Positions 19,701-30,989 of a DNA stretch of 64,000 nt are shown piece by piece. The translations under genes were made by a program, and so were the position numbers. The notes beneath the pieces are model-generated. The model searched no databases, was not told where the DNA came from, and saw only the letters and a list, made by a program, of their open reading frames with translations. How positions within the stretch are numbered: position 1 is the stretch's first letter; each line of letters starts with the position of its first letter. The DNA comes from Cladopsammia gracilis (lineage: Eukaryota > Cnidaria > Anthozoa > Scleractinia > Dendrophylliidae): the NCBI GenBank assembly GCA_022457155.1, contig JAJGOT010000030.1, positions 1,604,501-1,668,500 of the forward strand. The letters are read 5' to 3'.

Positions 19701-22700
19701 TGATGTTCAAGAGTTTTTAATAAATTATGGCGGCAGATCCAATTTTTCTTTTTCTATCGCAAAGTTATGGAAAAGCATTCCGTTGCATATTCGTTATAGG
19801 TAAAGTCGCGCTCGAGCCACAAATGGCCCATACGGCCGGAGCTTAACCCGGTTTCTGTAGCATGAAGCAACTAGGAATATTGCTACTCCCCCCTGGATGG
19901 GATGCTAGTCCATCGCAGGGTTACCCCCCCCCCCCCCCAGCATTTTATCGCCGGTACCCATTTATACACCTGGGTGGAGAGAGACAGTGTGGAGTAAAGT
20001 TTCTTGTCTAAGGAAACAACAACACGACGGCAGAGACCAGGCTCGAACCACCGACCTTCCGGTTGAAAGTCCGACGCACTAACCACTAGACCACCGTGCC
20101 GCCCACTGCATATTCGTTATAGCAATACTTTACAGTGGTGGTGCCCAAAATAATTCTACTTGTTATATTTCTCATTTTGTTGTTTGTTTGCAGCTTCCTC
20201 TGAGGTAAAGAAAGTTGCTGAAGCAATATACAAACAGAAGAAAGAGATAAAGGAAGAACAAGAAAAAGTTAAAAATGTACTCGATGAAGTAATCCGTCGC
20301 TTAAGTAAGTATAAAATAATAATACATTAACATTATTGATATAGTTGTAATTCTATAAAATATATAATGTTTAACGTTTTACAATAAAACAAAGCTATGA
20401 CGAATTACAGTAAAAATATATAAAAATTATATGAAAACACATATACCGTAAATCCTCTATTAAGCTCCCTATCAAATAAGTCCCCCTTCTCTAACAAGCC
20501 TCCCCCCTTCTCTAATAAGCCCCCCTTCTCTAATAACCCCCCTTCTCTAATAACCCCCTTCTCTAATAAGCCCCCTTCTCTAATAAGCTCCCCCTTCTCT
20601 AATAAGCCCCGCTTCTCTAATAACCCCCTTCTCTAATAAGCCCCCCTTCTCTAATAACCCCCTTCTCTAATAAGCCCCCCTTCTCTAATAACCCCCTTCT
20701 CTAATAACCCCCCTTCTCTAATAAGCCCCCTCCTCTAATAAGCTCCCCCTTCTCTAACAAGCCCCCTTCTCTAATAAGCCCCCTTCTCTAATAACCCCCT
20801 TCTCTAATAAGCTCCCCCTTCTCTAACAAGCCCCCTTCTCTAATAAGCCCCCATCTCTAATAAGCCCCCCTTCTCTAATAAGCTCCCCCTTCTCTAACAA
20901 GCCCCCTTCTCTAATAAGCTCTCCCTTCTCTAATAAGCCCCCTTCTCTTATAAGTCCCCCTTCTCTAACAAGCCCCCTTCTCTAATAAGCCTCCACCCCC
21001 CCCCCCCTTCTCTAATAAGTCCCCCTTCTCTAATAAGCCTCCAACCCACCCCCGTTCTCTAATAAGTCCCCCTTCTCTAATAAGCCACCCTTCTCGAATA
21101 AGCTCTCCCTTCTCTAATAACCCTCCTCCTTTTTGGAGCAAGAAATTTATTAGCGCCCCCCCCCCCCCCCCCCCCCTTTTAACTGTATCTCAGGGATAAA
21201 TCAATGCAATAGTTCACAGTTCAGCTGTGCACTATCACACTGTGACTATAGAGCTCATCTGGATGTACTACCAACGTTATGCCTCTCTTAACACTTTCAA
21301 ATCACGTAGTAGCAGCCAGTTAGCTTCGTAACGTCCCAAGGTCTCATCCGATACCATACGATCGAGGCTTACTTTATTACTTGTTACCTTTTGTGGCCTT
21401 TTAACCGAACGAACAGTAAACGCCGGCTTTCCTACCGTAAAACTGAGTATCATTAGTCTCGACATTAGTCCAGTTAGTATAAGATATGTGCTTTCACTTT
21501 GAGCTTATTGCAACAGAAGTTTGTCTTCGCTAGGTAACAAATAACTATTTATCATCTTGAACAATCCACTTTACACCATTGCCACAGCGGCAGTCCCTTT
21601 CCACTTTATTGTACCTAGCCACTCTATCACAGACAAGGAACTCATTCTACTTGAATTACAACCTACACTCAGCACATCGCAAGTGATCGTAAAGCACAAG
21701 AAGCATACCTCATAGATAGAGGTAAAACTTTACACCAGACAGCATAAACCAACGGAATGAACATTGATTTTAATCTCTGTATATTGCCTTTACCGTAAAT
21801 ATGCATACCTTTTAATCATGTTATCTAGTGTTTACATTTTGTTGTATTAGTTAACCATAAATCATAAATAAAAAATGGCGTATGTTCGTGTTCTTGGAAA
21901 TACATTTTTTAAAACTTTCCTTGGACATGTTGGAATAATATCTTAGACGTTGCTGGTTTTATAATTCACAATAGCGACTAAGACATTTATGTACATCAAA
22001 TTGCAGCTTGTTCTCTTGTTTCTGGAAGTAGAACTTGCAGGAAAAACAGATTTTTAACACTGCTTGTGTCATAAAAATGACTAACGCCAGGAGCTTATTC
22101 AGCTAATAAGTACATCAAGGAAATGGCATTTAAACGCATATAAGAGAGTTTTTGAGAATTTGCGTCCTATTAACACTTCAAAAATATTAATGATAATGAA
22201 AGATGGAAGATTAAAAGTACGTTAAACAATGTCTAAGCTAAGAAAGGTCACGTGACGTGATGTAAGAAGAAGTGGAAATTACGTCATGATTCCACATGGC
22301 CACCGTCTTGGATTCGCCATCTTGCATGTATTTGCCGATTATGTTGCGGCCTGAGGTTACTGTTCGTTTATCCCTGAGGCACATTTTGGCAAAGTTTGGT
22401 TAGAATCTGTTGTTATGGTACGACATGAAAATGAAGGAAAATGCGTGATTTTTCAACTTTTTGGTGGAAAAATATAAAATGCTGCCAAAAAAGCCGGGGG
22501 GAGGGGGAGGGGAGGGGGGGGGGGTAATGATATTTTATTTCCTTCGCCTTCCAGCTGTTTTTGTCTTTTCTTGTTTTTGGCTTGCACGATAATGATTAAT
22601 ATCACGAGTAAGGTCTACAAGCGCATGCCAGTAAACTCAAAGTAATCATTCTTCCACGCGAGCTGTTGTACATTTTGCTTTTGTGTCGTTGAAATTATTT

Positions 22701-24616
22701 TCACTACTGAACAATTGCATATGTTATCTTGCGGTCAGAACTAAGTATTCGCCCCAAGATTACTTTGACTGGTACCCTAAAAATCGAGTCTTCCTTACAT
22801 GCATGGTGCATGTTCTTATGTCGTTATGTCGCTAGTATGAACCAGGTCTTACCAGGGGCACCCAACGAATCTGTTCCTCACTTTATCTGTTCCCCAGCGG
22901 AATTCTTGCTGGCTGGCAAAATATTCTGTACATATTTTTTTAATTACCATTTTTCAGTGCGCTGGTTGACTTGAGAACAAACTGTGCTGGCTAATTTGAA
23001 CAGATCGAAAAGAGACTGGATCGAAGAAAATCGGAGGACACTTTGGGGCTTAAAAGGGTTCAGCTTCGTAGTAACAAATTTAAGCAGTACTTAGAAATAC
23101 CCGAACAGGTTAAGTTCGAGACGGCAGTAAATGTACAAAACAATAAACAAAAAGCTTCAATTATTTCCATTAATGTTTCATTAGTTCCCAAGCCCCTTTT
23201 GGCAACTTATTTTTTTTAATTGCTGGCTGGGAAACAGACATTTTTTTATCCAGCTAGCTGGGAATTTCCCTATGTGTTATGCTGGGAAAAAGGAACAGAT
23301 ATATTTTTCCCAGCAACGTAAAAGAACACCTGGAAATGCTTTTATATCATTTATTTTAATTTATTTGAGTAAAATAATACATTTACCAAAGATTGTTCGC
23401 TAGGTGCCCCTGTTTTACTAGCTTTATAAAGCGATGACCTTCGTTTAAAGCAATAACTTGTCTTTTAATGGCTGTAAAGCCCGGTTTTATACAACGAAAG
23501 GGCTTCTTGTTATTATATGTTATACCAATATGAAGACCATCGGTTACGACGCTAAGGTCACGTGACTGAAAACGTTTTTAATGTTCCGTTCTTTCGCAGG
23601 TAGAAGGAACTGCGCTGATCTTTACGTCGTTGGTGAACGAATAAGCGGTGTTTACACGATCGAGCCAGACAATGCGGGTGCCTTTGATGTGTATTGTGAC
23701 CAAACAACAGCCGGTGGGGGGTGGACAGTGTTCCAAAAGAGACTGAACGGCTCGGTTGATTTCTACCGCGGCTGGGACGACTACAAACGAGGCTTCGGGA
23801 ATCTGAATGGTGAATATTGGCTTGGACTAGATAAGATTCACCGCCTGACAAAAGGACGAAGCAAGCTTCGAGTGGATCTTGAAGACACGATCGGAACATC
23901 TGCTTACGCTGAGTATGACTTGTTTGTTGTTGCTGATGAGGCAAACAAATACAAACTGAGTCTTGGAACATACTATGGTAAGCATTTTATTTAAGGATTT
24001 AAGGTTGCAAAACGAAATATTTTTTTTTGTTAAGAAAATTTTTCAGGAAGGATTAGCCGTTAAGCGAGTTTCTGCATTTTGTTGGTTCAGTACTGCATGA
24101 GTAAGACAATGCTGCAAATCATACAAGAAAGAAAAAGTTTAAATCAGAGGTTTGAATATTATGACCCAATCCAAGCAATGTAGAAAAGAACAGTAACAGC
24201 CCCACAAATTAAAATAACTCGCCTAAAATTAAAACAGAACCAAAAGACGCTTCTTACGTCGATTGTTTTTTCTGTACTATTGCAACACACAGTAATATAA
24301 TAGATACATCTTGACCTCGAGATAACTGTGTCGTGCTGAATAAAAATGAAAAGTTACATATTAATAATCCGGGGATAAATTGAAGAAATATCGAGCTTTT
24401 TGCACTTGATTTGTAGGAACTGCTGGTGACTCGCTTTCATTTCATCGTGGCATGGCGTTCACCACCAAAGATCAAGACAACGACGACTGGTCCAGCAACT
24501 GCGCCACGGCATGCAAGGGAGCCTGGTGGTACAGAGACTGTCACAAGTCCCACCTGAATGGCCTCTATCGTCACGGCCAACACTTAAGCGCTGACGGAGT
24601 GAGCTGGAACAAATGA
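16703..24616 (+). CDS. Secreted fibrinogen-related lectin (ficolin-like), four exons, premature TGA
   Basis: Exons 16703-16787, 20194-20304, 23600-23977 and 24417-24616 join in phase 1 throughout to give 257 residues. Order: signal peptide (1 to about 21), a charged coiled coil (about 30-65), then a fibrinogen C-terminal domain from about residue 70. Short secreted proteins of this type are usually ficolin- or tachylectin-like lectins that bind acetylated sugars and act in innate recognition. The calcium site DQDNDD and the cysteine pair around [14 protein letters not shown] are present. The frame ends at TGA 24614-24616 inside the last conserved block; the following 19 codons to TAA at 24674 still read as domain sequence (PYYSAKRAEMKIKP). 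The allele is therefore truncated, or the stop is bypassed. Joining exon 1 to exon 2 is inferred from phase. Confidence 0.8.
16788..18211. other. Fibrinogen-domain gene intron 1, no recognised element
   Basis: AT-rich sequence. Two inverted stretches containing GGTTTCCAAATATGG or TTTGGAAAAT and GTGGGTTGAAACG (16858-16950 and 17020-17100) suggest an old inverted-repeat element. No coding signal. Confidence 0.4.
18213..18888. mobile_element. Inverted-repeat element with internal tandem repeats
   Basis: The ends TACCGTATTTCCCCGAATAA and a matching reverse GAGGAAATACGGTA (18875-18888) are inverted copies. Inside, about five units around CGAATAAGCGCCCACGCTCT repeat between 18230 and 18400. No transposase. 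Confidence 0.7.
18889..19783. other. Intron sequence, no recognised gene
   Basis: AT-rich. No open frame with domain character and no clear repeat unit recognised. Confidence 0.4.
19800..20106 (-). mobile_element. tRNA-derived SINE with 16-bp target-site duplication
   Basis: Read on the minus strand it starts GGGCGGCACGGTGGTCTAGT; TGGTCTAGTGGTTAGTGCG fits an RNA polymerase III A box and GGTTCGAGCCTGG a B box about 35 bp later. A conserved body (CCTGCGATGGACTAGCATCC) and a tail follow. The direct repeat TGCATATTCGTTATAG at 19784-19799 and 20107-20122 is the target duplication. It sits about 70 bp before the acceptor of exon 2 of the fibrinogen-domain gene. Confidence 0.85.
20194..20304 (+). 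CDS. Fibrinogen-domain gene exon 2: coiled coil
   Basis: Starts after TTTGTTTGCAG and ends TTAA/GTAAGT, phase 1 at both sides. It encodes [18 protein letters not shown] and a lysine/glutamate-rich continuation to DEVIRRL, with heptad-like spacing. Such segments trimerise or oligomerise fibrinogen-domain lectins. Confidence 0.75.
20447..21175. repeat. Tandem array of about 17-bp units (CCCCTTCTCTAATAAG)
   Basis: About 40 imperfect copies of CCCCTTCTCTAATAAG, opening with TACCGTAAATCCTCTATTAA and closing near a poly(C) run at 21160-21176. The opening resembles the end of the element at 18213, so it is probably an expanded relative. It lies in intron 2 of the fibrinogen-domain gene. Confidence 0.85.
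21177..23599. other. Intron 2 remainder of the fibrinogen-domain gene
   Basis: Mostly AT-rich sequence without a gene. A G-rich run lies at about 22495-22525. The segment 21560-21860 has the look of a decayed retroelement tail, but I could not place it. Confidence 0.4.
23600..23977 (+). CDS. Fibrinogen-domain gene exon 3: N-terminal two thirds of the domain
   Basis: The 378-nt exon, phase 1 at both ends, opens after TTTCGCAG. It encodes [61 protein letters not shown] and a region ending LSLGTYYG, all standard fibrinogen-domain landmarks. Confidence 0.92.
24417..24616 (+). CDS. Fibrinogen-domain gene exon 4: C-terminal part with calcium site
   Basis: Opens after GATTTGTAG with [19 protein letters not shown], then the DQDNDDW calcium loop and [15 protein letters not shown]. 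It ends GVSWNK followed by TGA at 24614-24616. Conserved sequence continues in frame to TAA at 24674-24676, so TGA occupies a position normally TGG (Trp). Confidence 0.9.
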
Positions 24617-24676
24617 AAGGGTCCTTACTACTCCGCTAAACGAGCTGAGATGAAAATTAAACCAGTTAATACCTAA

Positions 24677-26365
24677 AAATACAAAATGGTTTCGTTCCCT
24701 TTCGGCCAGTTTTTGTTTTATTTTTAAGTTAGGTTCATAACTGTTTTTTCATAGATTTACTTTTAAACTTTTTAGCGTTAAGATAAAATAACAAAAAGGA
24801 ACGCAAATTTAATGGCGAGAGCAAAAGGCGAAATGATTTTTGGAATGACTTACGTCCAAAGCGCCGTTTTCAAGTGTAGCCGCTTTCCGTGATGTGTGGG
24901 CTCAACAACAGCAATGACCGATGCAGCGTGTTAATCACCTTGGCCAATCGCAAAAGACGCAGACAATCCAATGAACCAATCAGAATTCGAAGGAAATTCA
25001 TGTAGCCGACGCAAAAGGCTGGAAAACGAGTGCGACTAAAGTCACGAAACAAGTCTTTAGCTTTGATCCTTTCTTTATATTTACTACAACATTAGAGTTA
25101 ATCTAGTTTTGTTAGAAATTATAAAGACATTTTTTGTGTTCCATATTTATTTTGTAAAGGAACTAAACCTTTACAAACGTGTTGTTTTTTAGAGTCGATT
25201 TAGTAGAAATTAAAAAGAAGAAAATTAGATTTATCTTAAACAATGTGAATTGATTACAGTCAGGTGTATTTTAAATATATAAAGCTGCGGTCTTTTCTAA
25301 TTCATACTTAGCGATAGAATAAAACCCTCCCAAAAAAGCTGGCAGCATTATTTTGAGTAGCATAAGAAAATGTACGATTTTACATTTCTTTGTATATTAG
25401 CGACGTGATGATTACTATTTGAAAGCATCAATTATCTTGTGATAAGTTCAAATAAACTTATCTGTCATCACCAAACGTTAAGTCGTTGTGATACAGCCTA
25501 TAGTCTCTACTTGGACTTCGCGCTCGAAGGAGAAAGCCTAACATCCGGGAAACGATAATAAGATTTAGTTCGCGCAGTTTTCGCCTGTCTTTTTTTTTTT
25601 TTGTTGCCTATTGTTCCGAATATCTGCTCCGACGATAGAGTTAAAAGTGCACAGGGCGCCCACAATTTTGTCAAGCGCATTCAACCTAGACGCGCTTCAT
25701 GTCGCATTTCAAAATTCAACAAGCATTACGCGACAGACCAAAAAGTGTGTTTGAAAACATGTTTTTATTTCACCTCATCATCTTGAACATTAACTGCAAA
25801 TTGATTCTCTAAAAATTATTGGGAAGACGAGCAGGTTGGCAATTGCGAAATATTAGTTTTCGAAATCAAACTCTCTCCATGTCGTTTGATCAAAGTACAT
25901 CAAACAAACTCGCAAAAAAGGACTTTTTCTAGTACAGTCTGTCGTGAGATCAGCGACTGGAGCTCCCATTCACGTTTTTATTCTTCCGCCATTTCCTTGT
26001 CTTTTGTTTATTTATTTTTACGAAAACCCTCAGTGACTAACTGGATCTGTCTATCATGAAGAATCTTTTTCTTTCAACCTCACTGCTAATGACACTGCGA
26101 AGCGCCAAGTCGGCCAAGATGTGACAACTTTTAATTAATTCACACACTTTCGTGGACATCAAGTATCCAATCAGAGCTCGTGGATATCTTCCGTAAAACC
26201 AATACACGTTCACTTGTGGCCTTGAGTTGGCTTCCTGCAAGCTTTTCTCAAATTCTAATTGGACGTCAAATTTTTGCGTTTCACGTTGTAACTGAACGGT
26301 ATTTATTTACAGAATATAAAGTACGATAATTATGTATATCGAAATGTGGAGTTCGAGTACAGCTT
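24677..26365. other. 3' flank of the fibrinogen-domain gene and intergenic DNA
   Basis: AT-rich. No AATAAA was found within the first 100 bases after the TAA; one candidate is near 25318. No gene recognised. Confidence 0.4.
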
Positions 26366-26433
26366 AGTCTCCCACGCAGCCATTATTTGTCTCGTCACGC
26401 AACGAGATAAATAACGGCTGCGTGGGAGACTAA
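26366..26433. mobile_element. Hairpin MITE, 68 bp
   Basis: TAGTCTCCCACGCAGCC at the left and GGCTGCGTGGGAGACTA at the right are exact inverted copies, extending inward through TTATTTGTCTCGT with one or two mismatches. The whole is almost a pure hairpin. Confidence 0.8.
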
Positions 26434-27353
26434 GTACAGCTGGGACCAACGACAAAATTGAAATTTTAAAGTGGAAAAGGAAGTTCAGGTCTATGTTTTC
26501 ACCCAATATTCCCTAAAATGTTAGAGAGGAAGAATGTCTTCCGGTTTAGTTAGGTTTTTGTTAGTCAGTAGCGCACAATACTTCTTCGTATTATTCATTA
26601 AACTTGGCCGGTAACAGCTCAAAGTCCTTGATGTACAACGGTAGTGAGTCGCTCTTCTTACAAGTTCTTGTTGGCCATTTGCTCTCCTCAGTTAATTCTA
26701 CAAAACAAGGATGGCAAAGAAAGCTGTAATAAGACGAGGCTAAAAAAACCTGTTTTAAATCAAGCTCGCTCTCATTTGATCGCCATGTGCGTCCCGACCC
26801 TCGCACGATCTAAACGTGTTTGACAATCAACAACTCTCATTATCAACTCAAAGTACTTGGGAAGGTTTTCTATTTACCCTATGGCGTGCAATTTTTGCCG
26901 GTTCTCAGTTACCTTTGAGTTAATGTGGTACCACGACGAAAATTTGTTATTTGGTTTTCCACTTTTTTCACCAGAAAACTATCAAATTAAATAGACTCAA
27001 AATAATAGGAATCGCGATAAATCAGTTCGGTATATGTGTAACCGCACTGGAAATTTCTGAATGAAAACTCCGTGAAAACCGTCCGCCATTACTCAGTTCA
27101 TGTGATGTGATAGGAAAATTAGCCACGTTTGCCACGTTTTTTGCTGCGTTGAGTCTTCTACGTCACGACTCGCCCCAACTCTCCGAAATTTGTGTCCCGG
27201 TCATTTTTTGAATCGAGTAATGGCGGCAAGACGATTTCAAATAAACACACTTTCAGAGCAAATTTCGACCCAAAATTTGGCACGGTAAGTAATACTTATA
27301 TTTTCAAAATATGTAAACAGAAATGAATTCACAAATTTGATCATTGTAACCTG
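26434..27353. other. Intergenic DNA, no gene recognised
   Basis: AT-rich; short open frames only. Confidence 0.4.
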
Positions 27354-27426
27354 CGATCAGGCGCTCTTTTTTTGGAAGGGAAAGTCGGCGGAGAGCAGGG
27401 AAGGGGAAAAAAAGAACGCCTGATAT
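27354..27426. mobile_element. Short hairpin repeat
   Basis: GATCAGGCGCTCTTTTTTT and AAAAAAAGAACGCCTGAT form an imperfect inverted pair around a purine-rich centre. Confidence 0.5.
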
Positions 27427-27774
27427 ATTTATTTAACGACCTGCCTGCCGCCGCCAAATTAAGAAATCTGTCAACAGCGATGTTGTCGATAAATGTAGCC
27501 AATCAGATTTTGCCGGATATCACGTTGCTTGTTGTTTTTAGCTGGCGCTTGGCAGCAAGTCGCAAAGTCTGCTGCTAGTAAAAATGTTTGGTTTTCCGAT
27601 CAGTAAAAAATGGCAAGTTGAGATGTCGCTAACGAAATCATTGCACAAGCACTGCTACTTTTGCGAAATCAGTTTAACCGTAGGTGCACTGTGGAAAGAG
27701 CTGTGGAACAGCAGAAAGCATCATTTTATCAGATTTGATCAAGAGCCTCGGAATGATAATTTCTATGATATAAA

Positions 27775-28310
27775 CACAGGCAGCCCAAGCTCACGTCACG
27801 AGAAAGCGAAGGGTTAATTATTAGGGACGGACCATTAGAAAAGTGATGGGGGGGGGGGGGGGGGTGGGGCAAAAGCAAAAAAAAAAAATTTTCCCAGTAA
27901 ATTATTAAGGAAAAAATTCCCACGCATTATCGCAAAAAAAAAAATCTGCCCAAGGACAATTAAAAAATAAACTATTAAAAAAATATATTCCAGCCATCGA
28001 GTGAAAAAAAAAAAAAAGATTTCCACCTTAGGTGGACCAAAAAAATTTCTTTCCTCTCCCAAAGTCTCTCCCCCCCCCCCCCCCCCCCATCACTTTTCTA
28101 ATGGTCCATCCCTTAGCGGTGTGTGAGATGGGACGTGACCCTTCGATGAAAGCGGTATTGGGTTACACGGCGGCCGTTTTAAAAATTTAATTTAGGCATT
28201 AATTCAATAAAGTGATTCTATTGAACTCACCTTTGGTGTATTCTTTTGTCCTTCGGGGTATTTCAAGCCGTTTTGGGTTGTTTTGTCACCACTGTTGAAG
28301 GGAATAACCC
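27775..28310. mobile_element. Partial second copy of the 447-939 element, interrupted
   Basis: Starts CACAGGCAGCCCAAGCTCAC like the left end of the first copy and follows it (AAGCGAAGGGTTAATTATTA, then GGGACGTGACCCTTCGATG after the insertion). The right inverted end is missing. It is split by the element at 27824-28112. Confidence 0.75.
27824..28112. mobile_element. PIF/Harbinger-like MITE, 289 bp, nested
   Basis: Ends GGGACGGACCATTAGAAAAG and, inverted, CTTTTCTAATGGTCCATCCC, followed inward by poly(G) and poly(C) runs. The TTA at 27821-27823 and 28113-28115 is the 3-bp target duplication typical of Harbinger. Insertion broke the older element at TTA. Confidence 0.85.
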
Positions 28311-28358
28311 TCTCTCGCTCCAGGGGGCGGGAAGAAGAGAGACCCTGAGAACGAGGTT

Positions 28359-28668
28359 GTATAGAATGGTCTATCGGAAATGATGCGTCTCGGAAAATAT
28401 CCACCGAGTCTCGAATTCTCGGCATTTGGAATTGGAGCTCGGGCTCGCTATAATTTTCGAAGTCTCGAATTTTGATAATTTGGATCTGGGGGTCTCGTAA
28501 ATTTTTCTCGTAAATCTCAGCTTCATTGGACATTTTCCAGCAATTGGAGTCTCGGGCTCGGATTTTTTAGAGGTAAAGTCTCGGGTGGTTTAATAGAAAC
28601 GCTAAAGTCTCGGCGGGTCTCGAATTTTTAAACAAGGGTCTCGCAGTCTCGAATTTACCATTCTATAC
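28359..28668. mobile_element. Small inverted-repeat element rich in TCTCG motifs
   Basis: TATAGAATGGT at 28360 and ACCATTCTATA at 28657 are inverted ends. The interior repeats (G/A)GTCTCGAATTTT-like words. No coding capacity. Confidence 0.55.
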
Positions 28669-29034
28669 CCCTTTAAAAGAAATCCGTTCTATTCTTTTAT
28701 TTTGCATTAGACTTGTTGCCAATAGAACAACTTACTTTACTAATGCACAAAGGACAAATATATCCTTGCTTCTCATCGGTCGTTTTGTCGGTTTAGGGTT
28801 ACGCCCGTCACCTTGTGTTGAGCAATGAGTAACTGGTATAAATCATTCCTAACACTCATACTGTCGTTTTGTAGAAATTCCTTTCACGTATTAAAACATA
28901 ACAAAAGGAAAATAAACCATCCAAATTATATAATCCAAATAATCCAAATAATCAAAATTATCAAAATTCGCGACTTCGAAAGTCTCTCGTCTTGCTGGCC
29001 CACAGTCAGAAATCTACGCTGAGTGTTGTCCAAT

Positions 29035-30280
29035 ATAGACGCACGGATACAGTCTGTCAAACCCACGTTACGATCTGTACGGTCTGACAAACTGTAATAG
29101 TGACCAGTCAGTCCGTTGACAGTCCGTAAACTGCATCTCATTAAGGGGACTTAGAATATTTTCACTACATACTCCGAGTGTGGGGTCAAACAGTTTGACG
29201 ATCTGTACGGTTTGTACGGACCGTAAAAGAGAGAGTCGGTCCGTTGACAGTCCGTAAACTGCATCTCATTAAGGGGACTTAAAATATTTTCGCTGTATAC
29301 TCCGAGTGTGGGGTCAAACAGTTTGACGGTCTGTACGGTTTGTACGGACCGTAAAAGAGAGAGTCGGTCCGTTGACAGTCCGTAAACTGCATCTCATTAA
29401 GGGGACTTAGAATATTTTCACTACTTACTCCGAGTGTGGGTTTAAACAGTTTGACGGCCCGGTCTGTACGGTTTGTACGGACCGTAAAAGAGAGAGTCGG
29501 TCCGTTGACAGTCCGTTAACTGCATCTCATTAAGGGGACTTAGAATACTTTCACTACATACTCCGAGTGTGGGGTCAAACAGTTTGACGGTCTGTACGGT
29601 TTGTACGGACCGTAAAAGAGAGAGTCGGTCCGTTGACAGTCCGTAAACTGCATCTCATTAAGGGGACTTAGAATATTTTCGCTGTATACTCCGAGTGTGG
29701 GGTCAAACAGTTTGACGGTCTGTACGGTTTGTACGTACCGTAAAAGAGAGAGTCGGTCCGTTGACAGTCCGTAAACTGCATCTCATTAAGGGGACTTAGA
29801 ATATTTTCGCTGAAAACTCCGAGTGTGGGGTCAAACAGTTTGACGGTCGGTACGGTTTGTACGGACCGTAAAAGAGAGAGTCGGTCCGTTGACAGTCCGT
29901 AAACTGCATCTCATTAGGGGGACTTTTTTCGCTGTATACTCCGAGTGTGGGGTCAAACAGTTTGACGGTCTGTACGGTTTGTACGGACCGTAAAAGAGAG
30001 AGTCGGTCCGTTGACAGTCCGTAAACTGCATCTCATTAAGGGGACTTAGAATATTTTCACTACATACTCCGAGTGTGGGGTCAAACAGTTTGACGGTCTG
30101 TACGGTTTGTACAGACCGTAAAAGAGAGAGTCGGTCCGATGACAGTCCGTAAACTGTATCTCATTAAGGGGACTTAGAATATTTTCGCTACATTCTCCGA
30201 GTGTGGGGTCAAACAGTTTGACGGTCTGTACGGTTTGTACAGACCGTGAAAGAGAGTCGGTCTGCCGACATTCCGCAAAT
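29035..30280. repeat. 128-bp satellite array, about nine copies
   Basis: The landmark TCGGTCCGTTGACAGTCCGT recurs at 29236, 29364, 29497, 29625, 29753, 29881, 30003 and 30131, with a decayed copy at 30257. Most intervals are 128 bp; one has 5 extra bases and one lacks 6. Each unit includes a dyad (GGTCTGTACGGTTTGTACGG, then ACCGT). The first part (29035-29110) is matched in inverted form at 40935-41065. Confidence 0.9.
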
Positions 30281-30866
30281 TTGTCGACATTCCGTAATGT
30301 TCGAAGGTAAATACTAAAAGAAGGAATGACCTACAACCACCTACAACCACCTACAACCATCTACAACCACCTACAACCACCTGCAACCATCTACAACCAC
30401 CTACAACCACCACCTAAAACCATCTACAACCACCTACAACCACCTAAAACCATCTAAAACCACCTACAACCACCTACAACCATCTACAACCACCTACAAC
30501 CACCTACAAGGAATGACCTAAAAGCATCTATAACCACCTAAAACCATCTGCAACCACTTAAAACTTCAGAAATATAAAAAAATCCACGCAGAATACTGTT
30601 TTTATCATTTCAGTGTCAATTTGAACGATTTCAGGTAGCCTGCGTGCTCACCGGAAATGTTGCGTGACTCTTTCCACGGGTGTCCCATTTCATGGAAAGA
30701 GCGTCTATCGTACTTGGTTCTTTTTTGCACTTTCATAATCATGCACAGGCAAGGCCGGGTCTATGAATGGAATTCTTACTGCAATATTCGCTGAGATACA
30801 GTTATTAATTTCTTAGCGGCCACCTTTTAAGCGGCCACCCCCTGTTAAGCGGCCAGTTATCTATAA

Positions 30867-30988
30867 AGGCCCTGTTCAAACGTCGAACTTCACATTTGCC
30901 GAACCTAATGCAAATGAGCAAGAACAATAGATTTTTCTCATTTGCATTAGGTTCGGCGCATGTGAAGTTCGACGTTTGAACCGGGCCT
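30867..30988. mobile_element. Palindromic MITE, second copy of the 15425 element
   Basis: Arms start AGGCCCTGTTCAAACGTCGA and are near-perfect inverted copies, nearly identical to 15425-15543. Confidence 0.8.
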
Positions 30989-30989
30989 A

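Noticed and set aside
20050..20104. tRNA gene (A box and B box with correct spacing)
   Set aside because: No full cloverleaf or discriminator; the boxes belong to the head of a SINE with target duplications.
20447..21175. Regular short repeats with spacers, resembling a CRISPR array
   Set aside because: The units are about 17 bp, directly adjacent, imperfect and without unique spacers; the DNA is clearly eukaryotic. A tandem repeat explains it.
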